From NCBI GenBank assembly GCA_002355495.1, contig AP017424.1, positions 2,914,001 to 2,978,000 on the forward strand: DNA of 64,000 nucleotides. The letters are read 5' to 3'. Positions 55,617 to 63,821 of the stretch are shown one piece after another (position 1 is the first letter of the stretch; each line of letters opens with the position of its first letter). A program made the translations under genes and the position numbers. The notes below the pieces were generated by a model that was not told where the DNA came from, ran no database searches, and was given only the letters and a program-made list of their open reading frames with translations. The DNA is from Streptomyces laurentii (GTDB lineage Bacteria; Actinomycetota; Actinomycetes; Streptomycetales; Streptomycetaceae).

Positions 55617-56072
55617 CTACTTGGCGCCGACTGCCTGGCTCGATTCAGCCGATCCGGACGATCCGGTGGTCGCTTCGGTCAACGACCCACGCGTTCGGGG
55701 GGTGTCGGGTCGCAGCATGATCGTCCGGGAGACGAGGAACGTCACCGGGATCGCGGCCGCGGCGGCGAGCAGCGGGGCCCAGCGCCCGTCGACGCCCGCC
55801 CACTCGACGAGGACGTACACGCCGGCCGTCGTGATGACGAAGTTCGCGGCGTTGGTCAGCGGGAAGAGCAGGAACTTCCGCCAGGTGGGGCGGGTGCGGT
55901 AGGTGACGTACGTGGTGAGGAAGAAGGAGCCGACCATGGACAGCGCGAACGCGGCGACGTGCGCGGCGAGGTACGGCAGCCACCGGTCGAGCAGGAGGTA
56001 GAGCCCGTAGTACGTCCCGGTGTTCACGGCGCCGACCAGGGCGAAGCGCACCACCTGCCAGGCCGTCGTCAT
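55617..56072 (-). CDS. GtrA-family membrane protein
   Basis: 151 aa with four TM helices: VVRFALVGAVNTGTYYGLYLLL, HVAAFALSMVGSFFLTTYVTYRTRPTWRKFLLFP, NAANFVITTAGVYVLVEW and WAPLLAAAAAIPVTFLVSRTIML. Overlaps the GT2 gene upstream (ATGA), so the pair is coupled. GtrA proteins work with GtrB-like transferases in flipping or anchoring polyprenol-phosphate sugars. The final 25 residues are Ser/Thr-rich. Confidence 0.9.
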   Translation of the reverse strand: MTTAWQVVRFALVGAVNTGTYYGLYLLLDRWLPYLAAHVAAFALSMVGSFFLTTYVTYRTRPTWRKFLLFPLTNAANFVITTAGVYVLVEWAGVDGRWAPLLAAAAAIPVTFLVSRTIMLRPDTPRTRGSLTEATTGSSGSAESSQAVGAK

Positions 56073-57067
56073 CGGCGCGCCAACTCCTCCGCACGGTTCT
56101 TCGCCGCGCCCTGCTCGCCGCGCCGCGCCGGCGGGACGGCCGTGTTCGTCGCCTGCACCAGATAGTGCGGGCGCCGCTTCACCTCGTAGTAGATACGGCC
56201 GACGTACTCGCCCACCAGACCCAGCATGACCATCTGGACGCCGGCGAGCGCCGTGACCGTCACGAGGAGGGTCACATAACCGGGAGTGTCCACGCCGTTC
56301 ACCAGGGCGACACCCACGATCCAGGCGGCATACGCGAAAGCCACCGCGACCAGGGCCATTCCGAGATAGACGGCGGCCCGCAGCGGTTTGTTGTTGAAGG
56401 AGAGAAGGCCGTCGAGACCGTAGTTGAGCAGTTTCCCGAAGGTCCACTTGGAGGTGCCCTGGTCACGCACCGCATTCTCGTACGCGAAGGTCGTCGTCCG
56501 GAATCCGACCCAGGCGAACAGGCCCTTGGAGAAGCGGTTGTATTCGGTCAGTTCGAGAATGGAGTCGACGGTGCGGCGGGACAGCAGCCGGAAGTCTCCG
56601 ACGCCGTCGACGAGTTCCACGTCGACGAGCCGGTTGATCGCCCAGTAGTAGAGGCGGGCGGTCAGGGTGCGGGTGACCCGGTCGCCGGTGCGCGTACGAC
56701 GGGCGATGACCTGGTCGTATCCCTCTCTGTGCAGCTCCAGCATGCGGTGCACGAGCTCCGGTGGGTGCTGGAGGTCGGCGTCCATGATGACGACGGCGTC
56801 GCCGCCGGCGTGGCGCAGGCCCGCCAGCATGGCGGCCTCCTTGCCGAAGTTGCGGCTGAAGGAGACATAGCGCGCCCGGGGGTCGCCGGCGGCGATGTCC
56901 TCCAGAAGCGGAAGGGTCCGGTCGCGGCTTCCGTCGTCGACATAGACGATTTCGAAATCGCAAGCGGAATCACCGCCGAGGCGGGCGAGTTCCTGAGTCA
57001 CCTGGTCGTGGAAACGACCGATGATCTCTTCTTCGTTGAAGCACGGGACCACGATCGAGAGCAGCAC
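56069..57067 (-). CDS. GT2-family polyprenol-phosphate glycosyltransferase (GtrB/DPM-like)
   Basis: 332 aa. GT-A fold: VVPCFNEEEIIGRFHDQV, VYVDDGSRDRTL, SRNFGKEAAMLAGL, and metal motif MDADLQHPPELV (DxD). R/K region GVGDFRLLSRRTVD and acceptor loop. Two C-terminal TM helices (about 230-260 and 265-295) typical of GtrB. It likely builds polyprenyl-phosphate-linked sugar on the cytoplasmic face. Start GTG 57067 has GAGG eight bases upstream; GTG 57076 is three codons earlier. Coupled to the GtrA gene and divergent from YfhO. Confidence 0.92.
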   Translation of the reverse strand: MLLSIVVPCFNEEEIIGRFHDQVTQELARLGGDSACDFEIVYVDDGSRDRTLPLLEDIAAGDPRARYVSFSRNFGKEAAMLAGLRHAGGDAVVIMDADLQHPPELVHRMLELHREGYDQVIARRTRTGDRVTRTLTARLYYWAINRLVDVELVDGVGDFRLLSRRTVDSILELTEYNRFSKGLFAWVGFRTTTFAYENAVRDQGTSKWTFGKLLNYGLDGLLSFNNKPLRAAVYLGMALVAVAFAYAAWIVGVALVNGVDTPGYVTLLVTVTALAGVQMVMLGLVGEYVGRIYYEVKRRPHYLVQATNTAVPPARRGEQGAAKNRAEELARR

Positions 57068-57192
57068 GCTGGACACCTCAACGGGCCCGTGTGTCGATGT
57101 CGGATTCGCTCGGTGAAGGGCAGGCGACCATTGCGTGAACTGCCCGGCGGGGCGGCCTATTTCAGCATTCTCCCTGCCATATTCGTCTCACG

Positions 57193-59661
57193 ATGAAGAT
57201 CAGGATTCCGCTGACCGGCCGCGATGCCCGCGGGGGACGGGGCGCCGGCCCGGGCTTCGGCGCGCGGGGCCGGGTGCCGCTGTGCGCCGGGCTGCTCACC
57301 GTCCTCGCCGTCTGCGCCGGGGACGCCGTCGCCACGACGTTCCCCTTCGGCCGCCACCACCGCTCGGTCAACGACCTGGCCAACCAGTTCCTGCCGTTCC
57401 ACGCCCGCCTGTGGGACCTGCTGCACGGCCGCGCCGACGGCGGTGTGCTGCTGAACTGGCAGTCCGGCTGGGGCACCAGCTTCCTGCCGGACCTCGGAAC
57501 GTATCTGACCAGCCCGTTCGCCCCGCTCGTCGCCCTCGCGCCGCGCGCCGATCTGGAATACGCCCTTTACGCGGTCACCCTCTTGAAGATGGCGACGGCC
57601 GCCGCCGCCATGGCCTACGTCCTTCCCCGGCTGATTCCCCCGGCCCAAGGGCCGGCGGCGGGACCGGCGGGGGAAGCGGGTACGCGCGCGGGGTGGCAGC
57701 GGTGGGGTGCGGGGCTGCTCGGCGCCGCGTACGGGCTGTGCGGCTGGGCGATCCTGGAGGCCGTCTACAACCCGATGTGGCTGGACGGCCTGATCGCGTT
57801 CCCGCTGCTCTGCCTGGTGGGCGGAGTGTGGGTACGGGAGCGGCGGCGGCCCCTGCTCGGGCCGCTGGTCGTGGCGCTGTGCTGGACCGCCAACTTCTAC
57901 ACCGCGTACATGGCCACCCTCGGCGCCGCGCTCGTCCTCCTCGTCCTGGCGCCGGACCGGCGGGTGGTGCTGCGCGGCGCGGCGACCGTGCTGCTCGGCA
58001 TCGGTCTGGCGGCGCCGGTCCTGGTCCCGGTGTTCCTGGGGACGCGGTGGGCCTACCCGGGTCTCGTACGGGAGTTCGCCCCGGCGGGCGGCGCGGACCT
58101 GGCGGCGCGGCTGCTGCCCGCCACGTACGGCTTCTCGACCCCGGCGCTGTTCGTCGCCACGCTGGTCCCGGTCCTCGCGGCCTCGCTGGTGTTCCGCCGC
58201 CGGTGGCGGTGGCCGTGTCTGGTGGCGGGGGTCGCGCTGTCGCTCCAGTGGACACCGACGCATCTGGTGTGGCACGTCTTCACCACCCCGAACGGCAGCC
58301 CGTACCGCCAGACCTTCGTCCTCGCGGGCGTCCTCGTCATCGCGGCGTGGGCGGCACTGGCGGACGGTCTGCCGGACCGTCGTTCGCTCCTCGGCGGCGC
58401 CGCGCTGGTCGCGGCCCTGGCGCTGGCCGCGCTGGGCAGCGGGGAGGCGACGGTGGTGGGCTGGGCGCTGTTCGCGGCGGGCCTGCTGTCCGTCTTCGTC
58501 CTCCCGTACACGTCCGCCGGTGGCGTTTCCCGTACGTACGCGCGCGTGGCCGTGCTCGCCCTGCTGCCCGCCGTCCTGGTGGCGCAGGCCGCCGCCACGA
58601 CGGCCTGGGGCGACAAGGAGCGGCTCGCCCGCCTCGACGACTACCGTCCCTGGAACGCCGCCGACACCCGCCGGGCCGCCGCCCTCGCGGACGCGGACGG
58701 CTGGCCCGCGTACCGTACGGACTCCGGCCGCCCCCAGGTCACCGGCAACGAGCCGATGTCCGTCGGCGGCCAGGGCGGCGCGTACTACAGCAGCCTCACA
58801 CCCGACGTCCTCACCCGCACCATGGCCGCGCTCGGCGCCGGCTGGACCTCGCGGGGCCGCAATCTGCAGAGCCTCGACAACCCGGTGACCGACGCGCTGT
58901 TCGCGGTCGGCGCGCGCTGGCGGGACGGTGCGGTGGTGCGTACGGGTCCGGTGCCGCCGCTGGTGACGGTACGGCCCGCGGGCCCGGCCCCCCGCTTCGG
59001 CGCCTCGCCGTTCCGCAACCAGGAACTCCTGCTGGGCGCCCGCGTCTACGAGCCGCCGGACCCGGCGACCGGGGCGTGCCGGGTGGGCACCGAGGTGTTC
59101 CTGTGGGCGCCCGACCGCACGGGCCCGGCCCGCCTCGGCACGCGCACCGTCGAACTGCGCGGCGGCCTGCCCAAGCGGCGCGCCGCGCTCACCTCGCTCG
59201 GCGTGCAGCGGGTCGCGGGCCCGCGCGTCGAGGGCGGCGGGCCGGGCGGGCAGGTCGCCTGCCTGGACCACGCCCGGCTGCGGGCGGCGGTGACGGCGCT
59301 GCGCGCCACGGCGCCGACGGCGGTCGAGGTCACCGGCACCGGTGTCCGCGCCACTCTCCGCCCGGGCACCACCGGCACGCTCGTCCTGTCCGCGCCCCGC
59401 ATCCCCGGCTGGACCTGCGGCGGTCGCCCGGCCGGCGCGTACGCGGGCCTGGTCGCCGCCCCGGCGGACCCGGCCGCGACGAGCCTTACGTGTTCCTTCC
59501 GGCCGCCGGGCCTGCGCGCGGGCCTGGCGGCGGCGGGCGCGTCCCTGCTGCTGCTCACGGCCTGGGTCGTCGCGTACCGCCGCGGGCGTCGGGGCGACCG
59601 GACCGGCGACGCCGCCCCGGAAGCGTCCCCGGAGCCCGAGGCGGCGGGTTCGGCGGCGTAG
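57193..59661 (+). CDS. YfhO-family membrane glycosyltransferase
   Basis: 822 aa with about 12-13 TM helices. The GT-C/YfhO fold shows the periplasmic catalytic Asp region VNDLANQFLPFHARLWDLL at the start and NWQSGWGTSFLPDLGTYL, then a long hydrophobic body. The C-terminal extracytoplasmic portion (about 480-760: KEERLARLDDYRPWNAADTRR and NEPMSVGGQGG) resembles the Bacillus YfhO C-terminal domain. Such proteins transfer polyprenol-linked sugars onto cell-wall polymers. Divergent from the GT2/GtrA pair, which would provide its donor; inference. Confidence 0.88.
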   Translation: MKIRIPLTGRDARGGRGAGPGFGARGRVPLCAGLLTVLAVCAGDAVATTFPFGRHHRSVNDLANQFLPFHARLWDLLHGRADGGVLLNWQSGWGTSFLPDLGTYLTSPFAPLVALAPRADLEYALYAVTLLKMATAAAAMAYVLPRLIPPAQGPAAGPAGEAGTRAGWQRWGAGLLGAAYGLCGWAILEAVYNPMWLDGLIAFPLLCLVGGVWVRERRRPLLGPLVVALCWTANFYTAYMATLGAALVLLVLAPDRRVVLRGAATVLLGIGLAAPVLVPVFLGTRWAYPGLVREFAPAGGADLAARLLPATYGFSTPALFVATLVPVLAASLVFRRRWRWPCLVAGVALSLQWTPTHLVWHVFTTPNGSPYRQTFVLAGVLVIAAWAALADGLPDRRSLLGGAALVAALALAALGSGEATVVGWALFAAGLLSVFVLPYTSAGGVSRTYARVAVLALLPAVLVAQAAATTAWGDKERLARLDDYRPWNAADTRRAAALADADGWPAYRTDSGRPQVTGNEPMSVGGQGGAYYSSLTPDVLTRTMAALGAGWTSRGRNLQSLDNPVTDALFAVGARWRDGAVVRTGPVPPLVTVRPAGPAPRFGASPFRNQELLLGARVYEPPDPATGACRVGTEVFLWAPDRTGPARLGTRTVELRGGLPKRRAALTSLGVQRVAGPRVEGGGPGGQVACLDHARLRAAVTALRATAPTAVEVTGTGVRATLRPGTTGTLVLSAPRIPGWTCGGRPAGAYAGLVAAPADPAATSLTCSFRPPGLRAGLAAAGASLLLLTAWVVAYRRGRRGDRTGDAAPEASPEPEAAGSAA

Positions 59662-59676
59662 CGGGTCCCCCGGGGG

Positions 59677-60195
59677 TCAGGACCGGCCGGCGCCGGTCAG
59701 TTCCGCGACGCGGGCGGCGGTCTCCTCGGGCAGGACGGGCGGCTGCCCCGAGGTCCAGACGGCGCGCACGGACAGGTCGCCGATGCGCCAGCCGCGGTCG
59801 GTGCGCCGGAACGTCCCCTCGTAGACGCCGCCCACGGTGAAGCGGGAGTCGGCGCCCTCGCCCCGCGCCCAGAGCGTGGAGTCGAGGTGGAGGTGCGTCA
59901 TATGGGCGTTCCAGGAGACGTCGGCGGTCCGGGCGCCCGGTGCGGTCCGGACGAGGACGTCGGAGGACATGTGGAGGGTGGCGGCGAACCGGCCGACGGA
60001 CTCCTCCATGTGCCGTACGGCTTCGGCGCCCTCGGCCACGCCGAGCGGCGTCGTCATCCGTACGTCGTCGGTGAAGTAGGCCTCCGCCCAGCCCTCCTCG
60101 AACGTCTGCTCGTCCAGGGCGCGGAAGAAACCGCTGATGAGGTGGCTGATCTCGATGTGGTCCCGGAGTTCGGTCGTGTCCGTGGTCTCATTCAT
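59677..60195 (-). CDS. SnoaL/NTF2-like protein
   Basis: 172 aa NTF2-fold protein: HIEISHLISGFFRALDEQTFEEGWAEAYFTDDVRMTTPLG (about 10-50), HMSSDVLVRTAPGARTADVSWNAHMTHLHLD, YEGTFRRTDRGWRIGDLSVRAVWTSG. Ligand-binding or isomerase-like; no catalytic call. Its ATG follows CATGAT by six bases, suggesting leaderless transcription from a MerR/SoxR-type promoter (see regulatory entry). Confidence 0.82.
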   Translation of the reverse strand: MNETTDTTELRDHIEISHLISGFFRALDEQTFEEGWAEAYFTDDVRMTTPLGVAEGAEAVRHMEESVGRFAATLHMSSDVLVRTAPGARTADVSWNAHMTHLHLDSTLWARGEGADSRFTVGGVYEGTFRRTDRGWRIGDLSVRAVWTSGQPPVLPEETAARVAELTGAGRS

Positions 60196-60199
60196 GGCT

Positions 60200-60230
60200 C
60201 GATCATGAGACCTCGACCAAACTTGAGGTC
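60200..60230 (-). promoter_or_regulatory. MerR/SoxR-like promoter and operator
   Basis: On the minus strand -35 TTGACC and -10 CATGAT are spaced by 19 bp, the long spacing typical of MerR-type promoters. The spacer contains imperfect dyad CCTCAAGTTTGGTCGAGG (60211-60228), which closely matches the SoxR box. Four further upstream copies of TTGACCTC/GAGGTCAA-like sequence occur nearby. No MerR gene is in the window. Confidence 0.6.
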
Positions 60231-60252
60231 AAGTGTGAAGTCGAGCATGAGG

Positions 60253-60846
60253 TCAAGCCTCGGATCGCGGTGCCGTCTCCCGCTCATCCCACTCCACAGC
60301 CCGCAGCAGGTACGCGCGGTCGTCGTCGCCGATCAGGCCGGCCGGGAGACCGGGGTCCGCGAGCAGCGCGCGCAGGTCGGGGGCGTGGGCCGCGAAGACG
60401 GTCCGGCAGGCCGCGCGCTCCCGGCGGTCGCGGTCGAAGCCGGACGGCGGTGCGTGGTCCTCGCCGTCCGCTTCGCCGTCGTCGGGCTCGGCCATCAGTG
60501 CGGCGAACACCAGCAGGCCGAACAGGTCCTCGCGCACCGCGAGACCGGGGACGGCCGCCAGCCGGATCAGGTACGGCAGGACGGCCGGCGCCCCCGCGCC
60601 GAGGTGCAGCGGGCCGCTCATCAGGGCGTCCCCCACCTGCCTCACGGCCTCCGGACCGGCGGCCTCGTCGAGAAGCCCCCGCAGCAGGTACGGAACCCCG
60701 GCCGGGCACTCGGGGACCGCGGACCAGTCGACCTCCGCGCAGCCCGCGAGCGCGGGGTGGTCGTACGCGACCTGCTCCACCCGCGGATACGCGCGCAGGA
60801 ACCGCGCGACGGAGTCCTCTCGCATCGCCGCCGTCACGACACACAT
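60253..60846 (-). CDS. Hypothetical protein
   Basis: 197 aa, Leu/Ala/Asp-rich, predicted all-helical. AREDSVARFLRAYPRVEQVAYDHPALAGC, LLRGLLDEAAGPEAVRQVGDALMSG and LPYLIRLAAVPGLAVREDLFGLLVFAALM suggest repeated helical pairs, HEAT-like. No known motif. GGAGG precedes the ATG at 60846. The 58-bp gap to the NTF2-like gene holds that gene's promoter. Function unknown. Confidence 0.6.
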   Translation of the reverse strand: MCVVTAAMREDSVARFLRAYPRVEQVAYDHPALAGCAEVDWSAVPECPAGVPYLLRGLLDEAAGPEAVRQVGDALMSGPLHLGAGAPAVLPYLIRLAAVPGLAVREDLFGLLVFAALMAEPDDGEADGEDHAPPSGFDRDRRERAACRTVFAAHAPDLRALLADPGLPAGLIGDDDRAYLLRAVEWDERETAPRSEA

Positions 60847-60903
60847 CCCGTCGCCTCCCCGGTCCCGGTTCGCCGCCGACCCTACCGACCGAGCGGACGG
60901 ACC

Positions 60904-61065
60904 GTGGTGATCGCCCGCCAGCGCGTAGCCGGCCTGGACGCGGCGGTCGGGGAGGCGGTGGCGGCCGGGGCCACCGTGGTGATGCCCGCACAGCCCACCC
61001 CCAACGGCCACCGCGCCGTACTGCGCCACCCGCGGGGAGGCGTGTACGAGTACGTCGGGCCCTGA
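60904..61065 (+). pseudogene. C-terminal fragment of a VOC/glyoxalase-like protein
   Basis: 53 codons ending at 61065 read VAGLDAAVGEAVAAGATVVMPAQPTPNGHRAVLRHPRGGVYEYVGP, which is the usual C-terminal half of a small VOC/glyoxalase protein (AAxAGAxVxxPxxxxxGxRAxxxDPxGxxxE). The N-terminal beta-alpha-beta half is missing. It is an orphan remnant, or a partial gene whose start was lost. Confidence 0.55.
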
Positions 61066-61270
61066 CCAGCCGAGACGCCTCCCGAACTCCCGCTTACCCA
61101 CGGTCAGTTGGGCGGAATCGGACGTTCCTTGGCCGAAAAGCCACGCCCCCGGAATACGCCTCGCCCACGCGAACGCCGCCCGCCTAGGATCACGCACAGC
61201 ATCGCGTGCCGGTCACCGTCCGGGTGAGGCATGGAGGTGCCGTGAGATGTCCAACGGAGGCATTCCACAC

Positions 61271-61657
61271 ATGTCAGTCGAGCTGAACCACACCATCGTC
61301 CATTCCCTGAACGACCAGGAATCGGCCACCTTCCTCGCCGGTCTCCTGGGTCTCGAAGTCGGCGCCCGGACAGGCCCGTTCATCCCAGTGAACACCGGCA
61401 ACGGGGTCACCCTGGACTACGCCACCGTCCCGGCGGAGTCGATCACCACGCAGCACTACGCGTTCCTCGTCTCCGACGACGTGTTCGACGCGGCCTACGC
61501 GCGCATCCAGGAGGAGGGGATCACGTACTACGCCGATCCCCACAGGAAGATCGTCGGGGAGATCAACCACAACCACGGCGGCCGCGGCATCTACTTCATG
61601 GACCCGTCCGGGCACGCCATGGAGCTGATCACGAAGCCCTACGGAAACGCCGAGTAG
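61271..61657 (+). CDS. VOC-family (glyoxalase-like) protein
   Basis: 128 aa VOC module: ELNHTIVHSLNDQESATFLAGLLGLEVG with metal His, GVTLDYATVPA, TTQHYAFLVSDDVFDAAYARIQEEGI and RGIYFMDPSGHAMELITKPYG with metal Glu. The metal pattern (His, His, Glu) is intact, so it may be a dioxygenase- or lyase-type enzyme of unknown substrate. Two ATG starts (61247 and 61271) each have GGAGG nearby; the second begins at the conserved part. A terminator follows. Confidence 0.85.
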   Translation: MSVELNHTIVHSLNDQESATFLAGLLGLEVGARTGPFIPVNTGNGVTLDYATVPAESITTQHYAFLVSDDVFDAAYARIQEEGITYYADPHRKIVGEINHNHGGRGIYFMDPSGHAMELITKPYGNAE

Positions 61658-61681
61658 ACACCGACGACTCCGTGAGGCGAC

Positions 61682-61712
61682 GGGCAGGCCGGGCAGCGCT
61701 CCCGGCCTGCCC
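61682..61712 (+). terminator. Rho-independent terminator after VOC gene
   Basis: A perfect 12-bp stem GGGCAGGCCGGG/CCCGGCCTGCCC with a 7-nt loop, followed by TTCCTCGTT, 25 bp after the stop. Confidence 0.85.
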
Positions 61713-61858
61713 TTCCTCGTTCCGGCGGCGGGGTGCCGGGGTCCTAGACCTCCGGGCCTGGGTCCGGGGCGCAGATCGGACCGTGCGCGAGCCCGATGCC
61801 GCCGCCGTGTGACGGGGGGACACGATGCGGGGAGATACCCGCCGAGAGGAACAACGCC

Positions 61859-62386
61859 ATGTCGTACTGGGAACAACTCGACTACCCCGCTGCCCGCTAC
61901 CACGGCGACAAGGGCGAGGTGAACGCGTCCTTCCGCCCCGCCGATACCCCGCCGGAGGTCTCCTCGCCCGGCGGCTCCACCGCCTACCTCGCCACCAACG
62001 AGATGACCGGCGGCGAATTCGGCTTGTACAAGGGCGAGTTGGCCGCGCGGTCCGCCGGCGCCAAGACCCACTTCCACCGGGCGATGTCGGAGTCCTTCTA
62101 CATCCTGTCCGGCGAACTGGAGCTCTACAACGGCGAGAAGTGGCTCACGGGCCGCACGGGTGACTTCCTGTACGTGCCGGCCGGCGGCCTGCACGCCTTC
62201 AAGAACGTGACCGACGAGCCCGTGTCCATGCTCATGCTCTTCGCCCCGGGCGCCCCGCGCGAGGAGTACTTCGAGCGGGTCGCGGAGATGACGCGACGCG
62301 GCGGCGGGGAACTCGAACGGTTCCGCGTCCGGCACGACAGCTACTTCCTGGAGAACCCGGAGGACCCGGCGCCCGGGAAGGAGTAG
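61859..62386 (+). CDS. Cupin-domain protein
   Basis: 175 aa single cupin. First motif GAKTHFHRAMSESFYILSGELELYNG with metal His/His/Glu, second motif GDFLYVPAGGLHAFKNVTDEPVSMLMLFAPG with metal His. A metal-dependent cupin, perhaps dioxygenase or isomerase-like. GAGAGGA lies 8 bp before the ATG. Between two terminators or promoters it appears monocistronic. Confidence 0.88.
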   Translation: MSYWEQLDYPAARYHGDKGEVNASFRPADTPPEVSSPGGSTAYLATNEMTGGEFGLYKGELAARSAGAKTHFHRAMSESFYILSGELELYNGEKWLTGRTGDFLYVPAGGLHAFKNVTDEPVSMLMLFAPGAPREEYFERVAEMTRRGGGELERFRVRHDSYFLENPEDPAPGKE

Positions 62387-62549
62387 TCCGGGACGGTCCG
62401 GGACTCCTGGGGTCGAAATTCCCGGGCGGGGCGGTCGTCGCGTCCGTAGGATCCCGCCTCGACGCAGATACGGAGACGCCCCGAGTTCACCGAGCAGGTC
62501 GTACGGTTCCCGGCCGGCACCCTTCCGTGAGATCCCGTAGGACGGGGCC

Positions 62550-62565
62550 TAAGGTCGGGCATATG
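62550..62565 (+). promoter_or_regulatory. -10 box for a leaderless transcript
   Basis: TAAGGT is followed by seven bases and then ATG of the isochorismatase-like gene. A spaced Shine-Dalgarno is absent. This is a classic layout for actinobacterial leaderless mRNA. Confidence 0.5.
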
Positions 62566-63051
62566 ACAACCGCCCTGGTCCTGATCGATCTGATGCCGCG
62601 CATCATCGCGCTCCCCGTCGCCCCGTACACGGGTGACGAGGTACTGAAGCGCTGCCTGGAGCTGGCCGACGCCTTCCGAGCGCAGGGGCGGCCGGTGGTC
62701 CAGGTCCGCGTCGAGCGGCCGAACGTCGCCGAGCAGCCGCCCGGCAGCGACTTCGCGCCCGGCGTGGTGCGGGACGGGGACGTCGTCGTGGTGAAGCGCA
62801 GCATCGGCGCGTTCGCGACCACGGACCTCGACGCCCGGCTGCGTGAGCTGGGGGTCGGCACGGTCGTCCTGGGCGGGCTGGTCACCACCATGGGTGTGGA
62901 GTCCACGGCCAGGGCCGCGAGCGATCTCGGTTACGAGGTCGAGTTCGTGGCCGACGCCATGTCGGGCCTGGCCGCGGACGAACACGACTTCGCGGTGACG
63001 AGGACCTTCCCGCGCTTCGGCCGGGTCACCGCGACGCGGGACTACCTGTAG
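62563..63051 (+). CDS. Isochorismatase-like hydrolase lacking the catalytic Cys
   Basis: 162 aa of the cysteine-hydrolase (isochorismatase) superfamily. The catalytic Asp is in [10 protein letters not shown] and the Lys in [10 protein letters not shown]. The third residue is normally Cys in GxxTxxCVxxTA; here the motif reads [20 protein letters not shown], with Gly in the Cys place (GGT instead of TGT, one base apart). The protein is otherwise complete ([26 protein letters not shown]). Isochorismatases proper lack this Cys, so a change of reaction type rather than loss of function is possible. Confidence 0.85.
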   Translation: MTTALVLIDLMPRIIALPVAPYTGDEVLKRCLELADAFRAQGRPVVQVRVERPNVAEQPPGSDFAPGVVRDGDVVVVKRSIGAFATTDLDARLRELGVGTVVLGGLVTTMGVESTARAASDLGYEVEFVADAMSGLAADEHDFAVTRTFPRFGRVTATRDYL

Positions 63052-63230
63052 GCGTCCGGGCACCGGTGCCGGACCTCGCCGATGTACGTGATCCGTGGCC
63101 GAGTTTCGTGATGTCGCGTTCAAGCTCGTCGTCGTCGACAAGCTCATGTACCGGGACACCGGACGTCATGAGGCTCCGCGGGGCGAAATCCGCTCGCCGT
63201 GCCGGCGGACCGGCTGGCAGGGTGCGGCCT

Positions 63231-63797
63231 ATGACGCCCCAGTTCCAGATTCGTGCCGACTACGACGCGCGCACCATCGTGGTCTATCAGGCGTACGCGC
63301 CTGCCATCGCCGACGCGGCACTGCGGGCGGGCCGCTTCGTCACGCCGTTCTCGTTCCACCGGATGACCTGGATCAAGCCGTCCTTCATGTGGCTGATGCA
63401 CCGCAGCAACTGGGCCCGCAAGCCCGGCCAGGAACGGGTTCTCGCGGTGCGGATGACCCGGGAGGGCTGGGAAGAGGCCCTGTCACAGGCCGTGCTGACG
63501 ACCGCCGACCCGGCGGCCGTGGCCCAGGCGGCCGTGCACGTCCAGTGGGACCCGGAGCGCTCGCCGCGCGGAGCGGCACTGAACCACTACAGCATCCAGG
63601 TCGGCATCGGCCGCCACCTGATCCGCACGTTCGCCGACGACTGGGTCGTCGGGCTCACGGACCTCACTCCCCAGGTACGCAAAGCCTCGGCACTGATCCA
63701 AGCCGGGCGCGCGCCCCAGGCACGGCGGCTGTTTCCCCCGGAGCGCGTCTACCCCGTGCCACGGACCTTGGAAGACGTCGTCTCCCCGGGCGGGTGA
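63231..63797 (+). CDS. DUF4291 protein
   Basis: 188 aa. Recognised by the family pattern [56 protein letters not shown] and [23 protein letters not shown]. The conserved Trp, Arg, Lys and His residues look functional, but no activity is known. The ATG is preceded by CAGGGT at leaderless spacing. Confidence 0.88.
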   Translation: MTPQFQIRADYDARTIVVYQAYAPAIADAALRAGRFVTPFSFHRMTWIKPSFMWLMHRSNWARKPGQERVLAVRMTREGWEEALSQAVLTTADPAAVAQAAVHVQWDPERSPRGAALNHYSIQVGIGRHLIRTFADDWVVGLTDLTPQVRKASALIQAGRAPQARRLFPPERVYPVPRTLEDVVSPGG

Positions 63798-63821
63798 CAG
63801 GAAAGACGCACGGGTGGGGCG

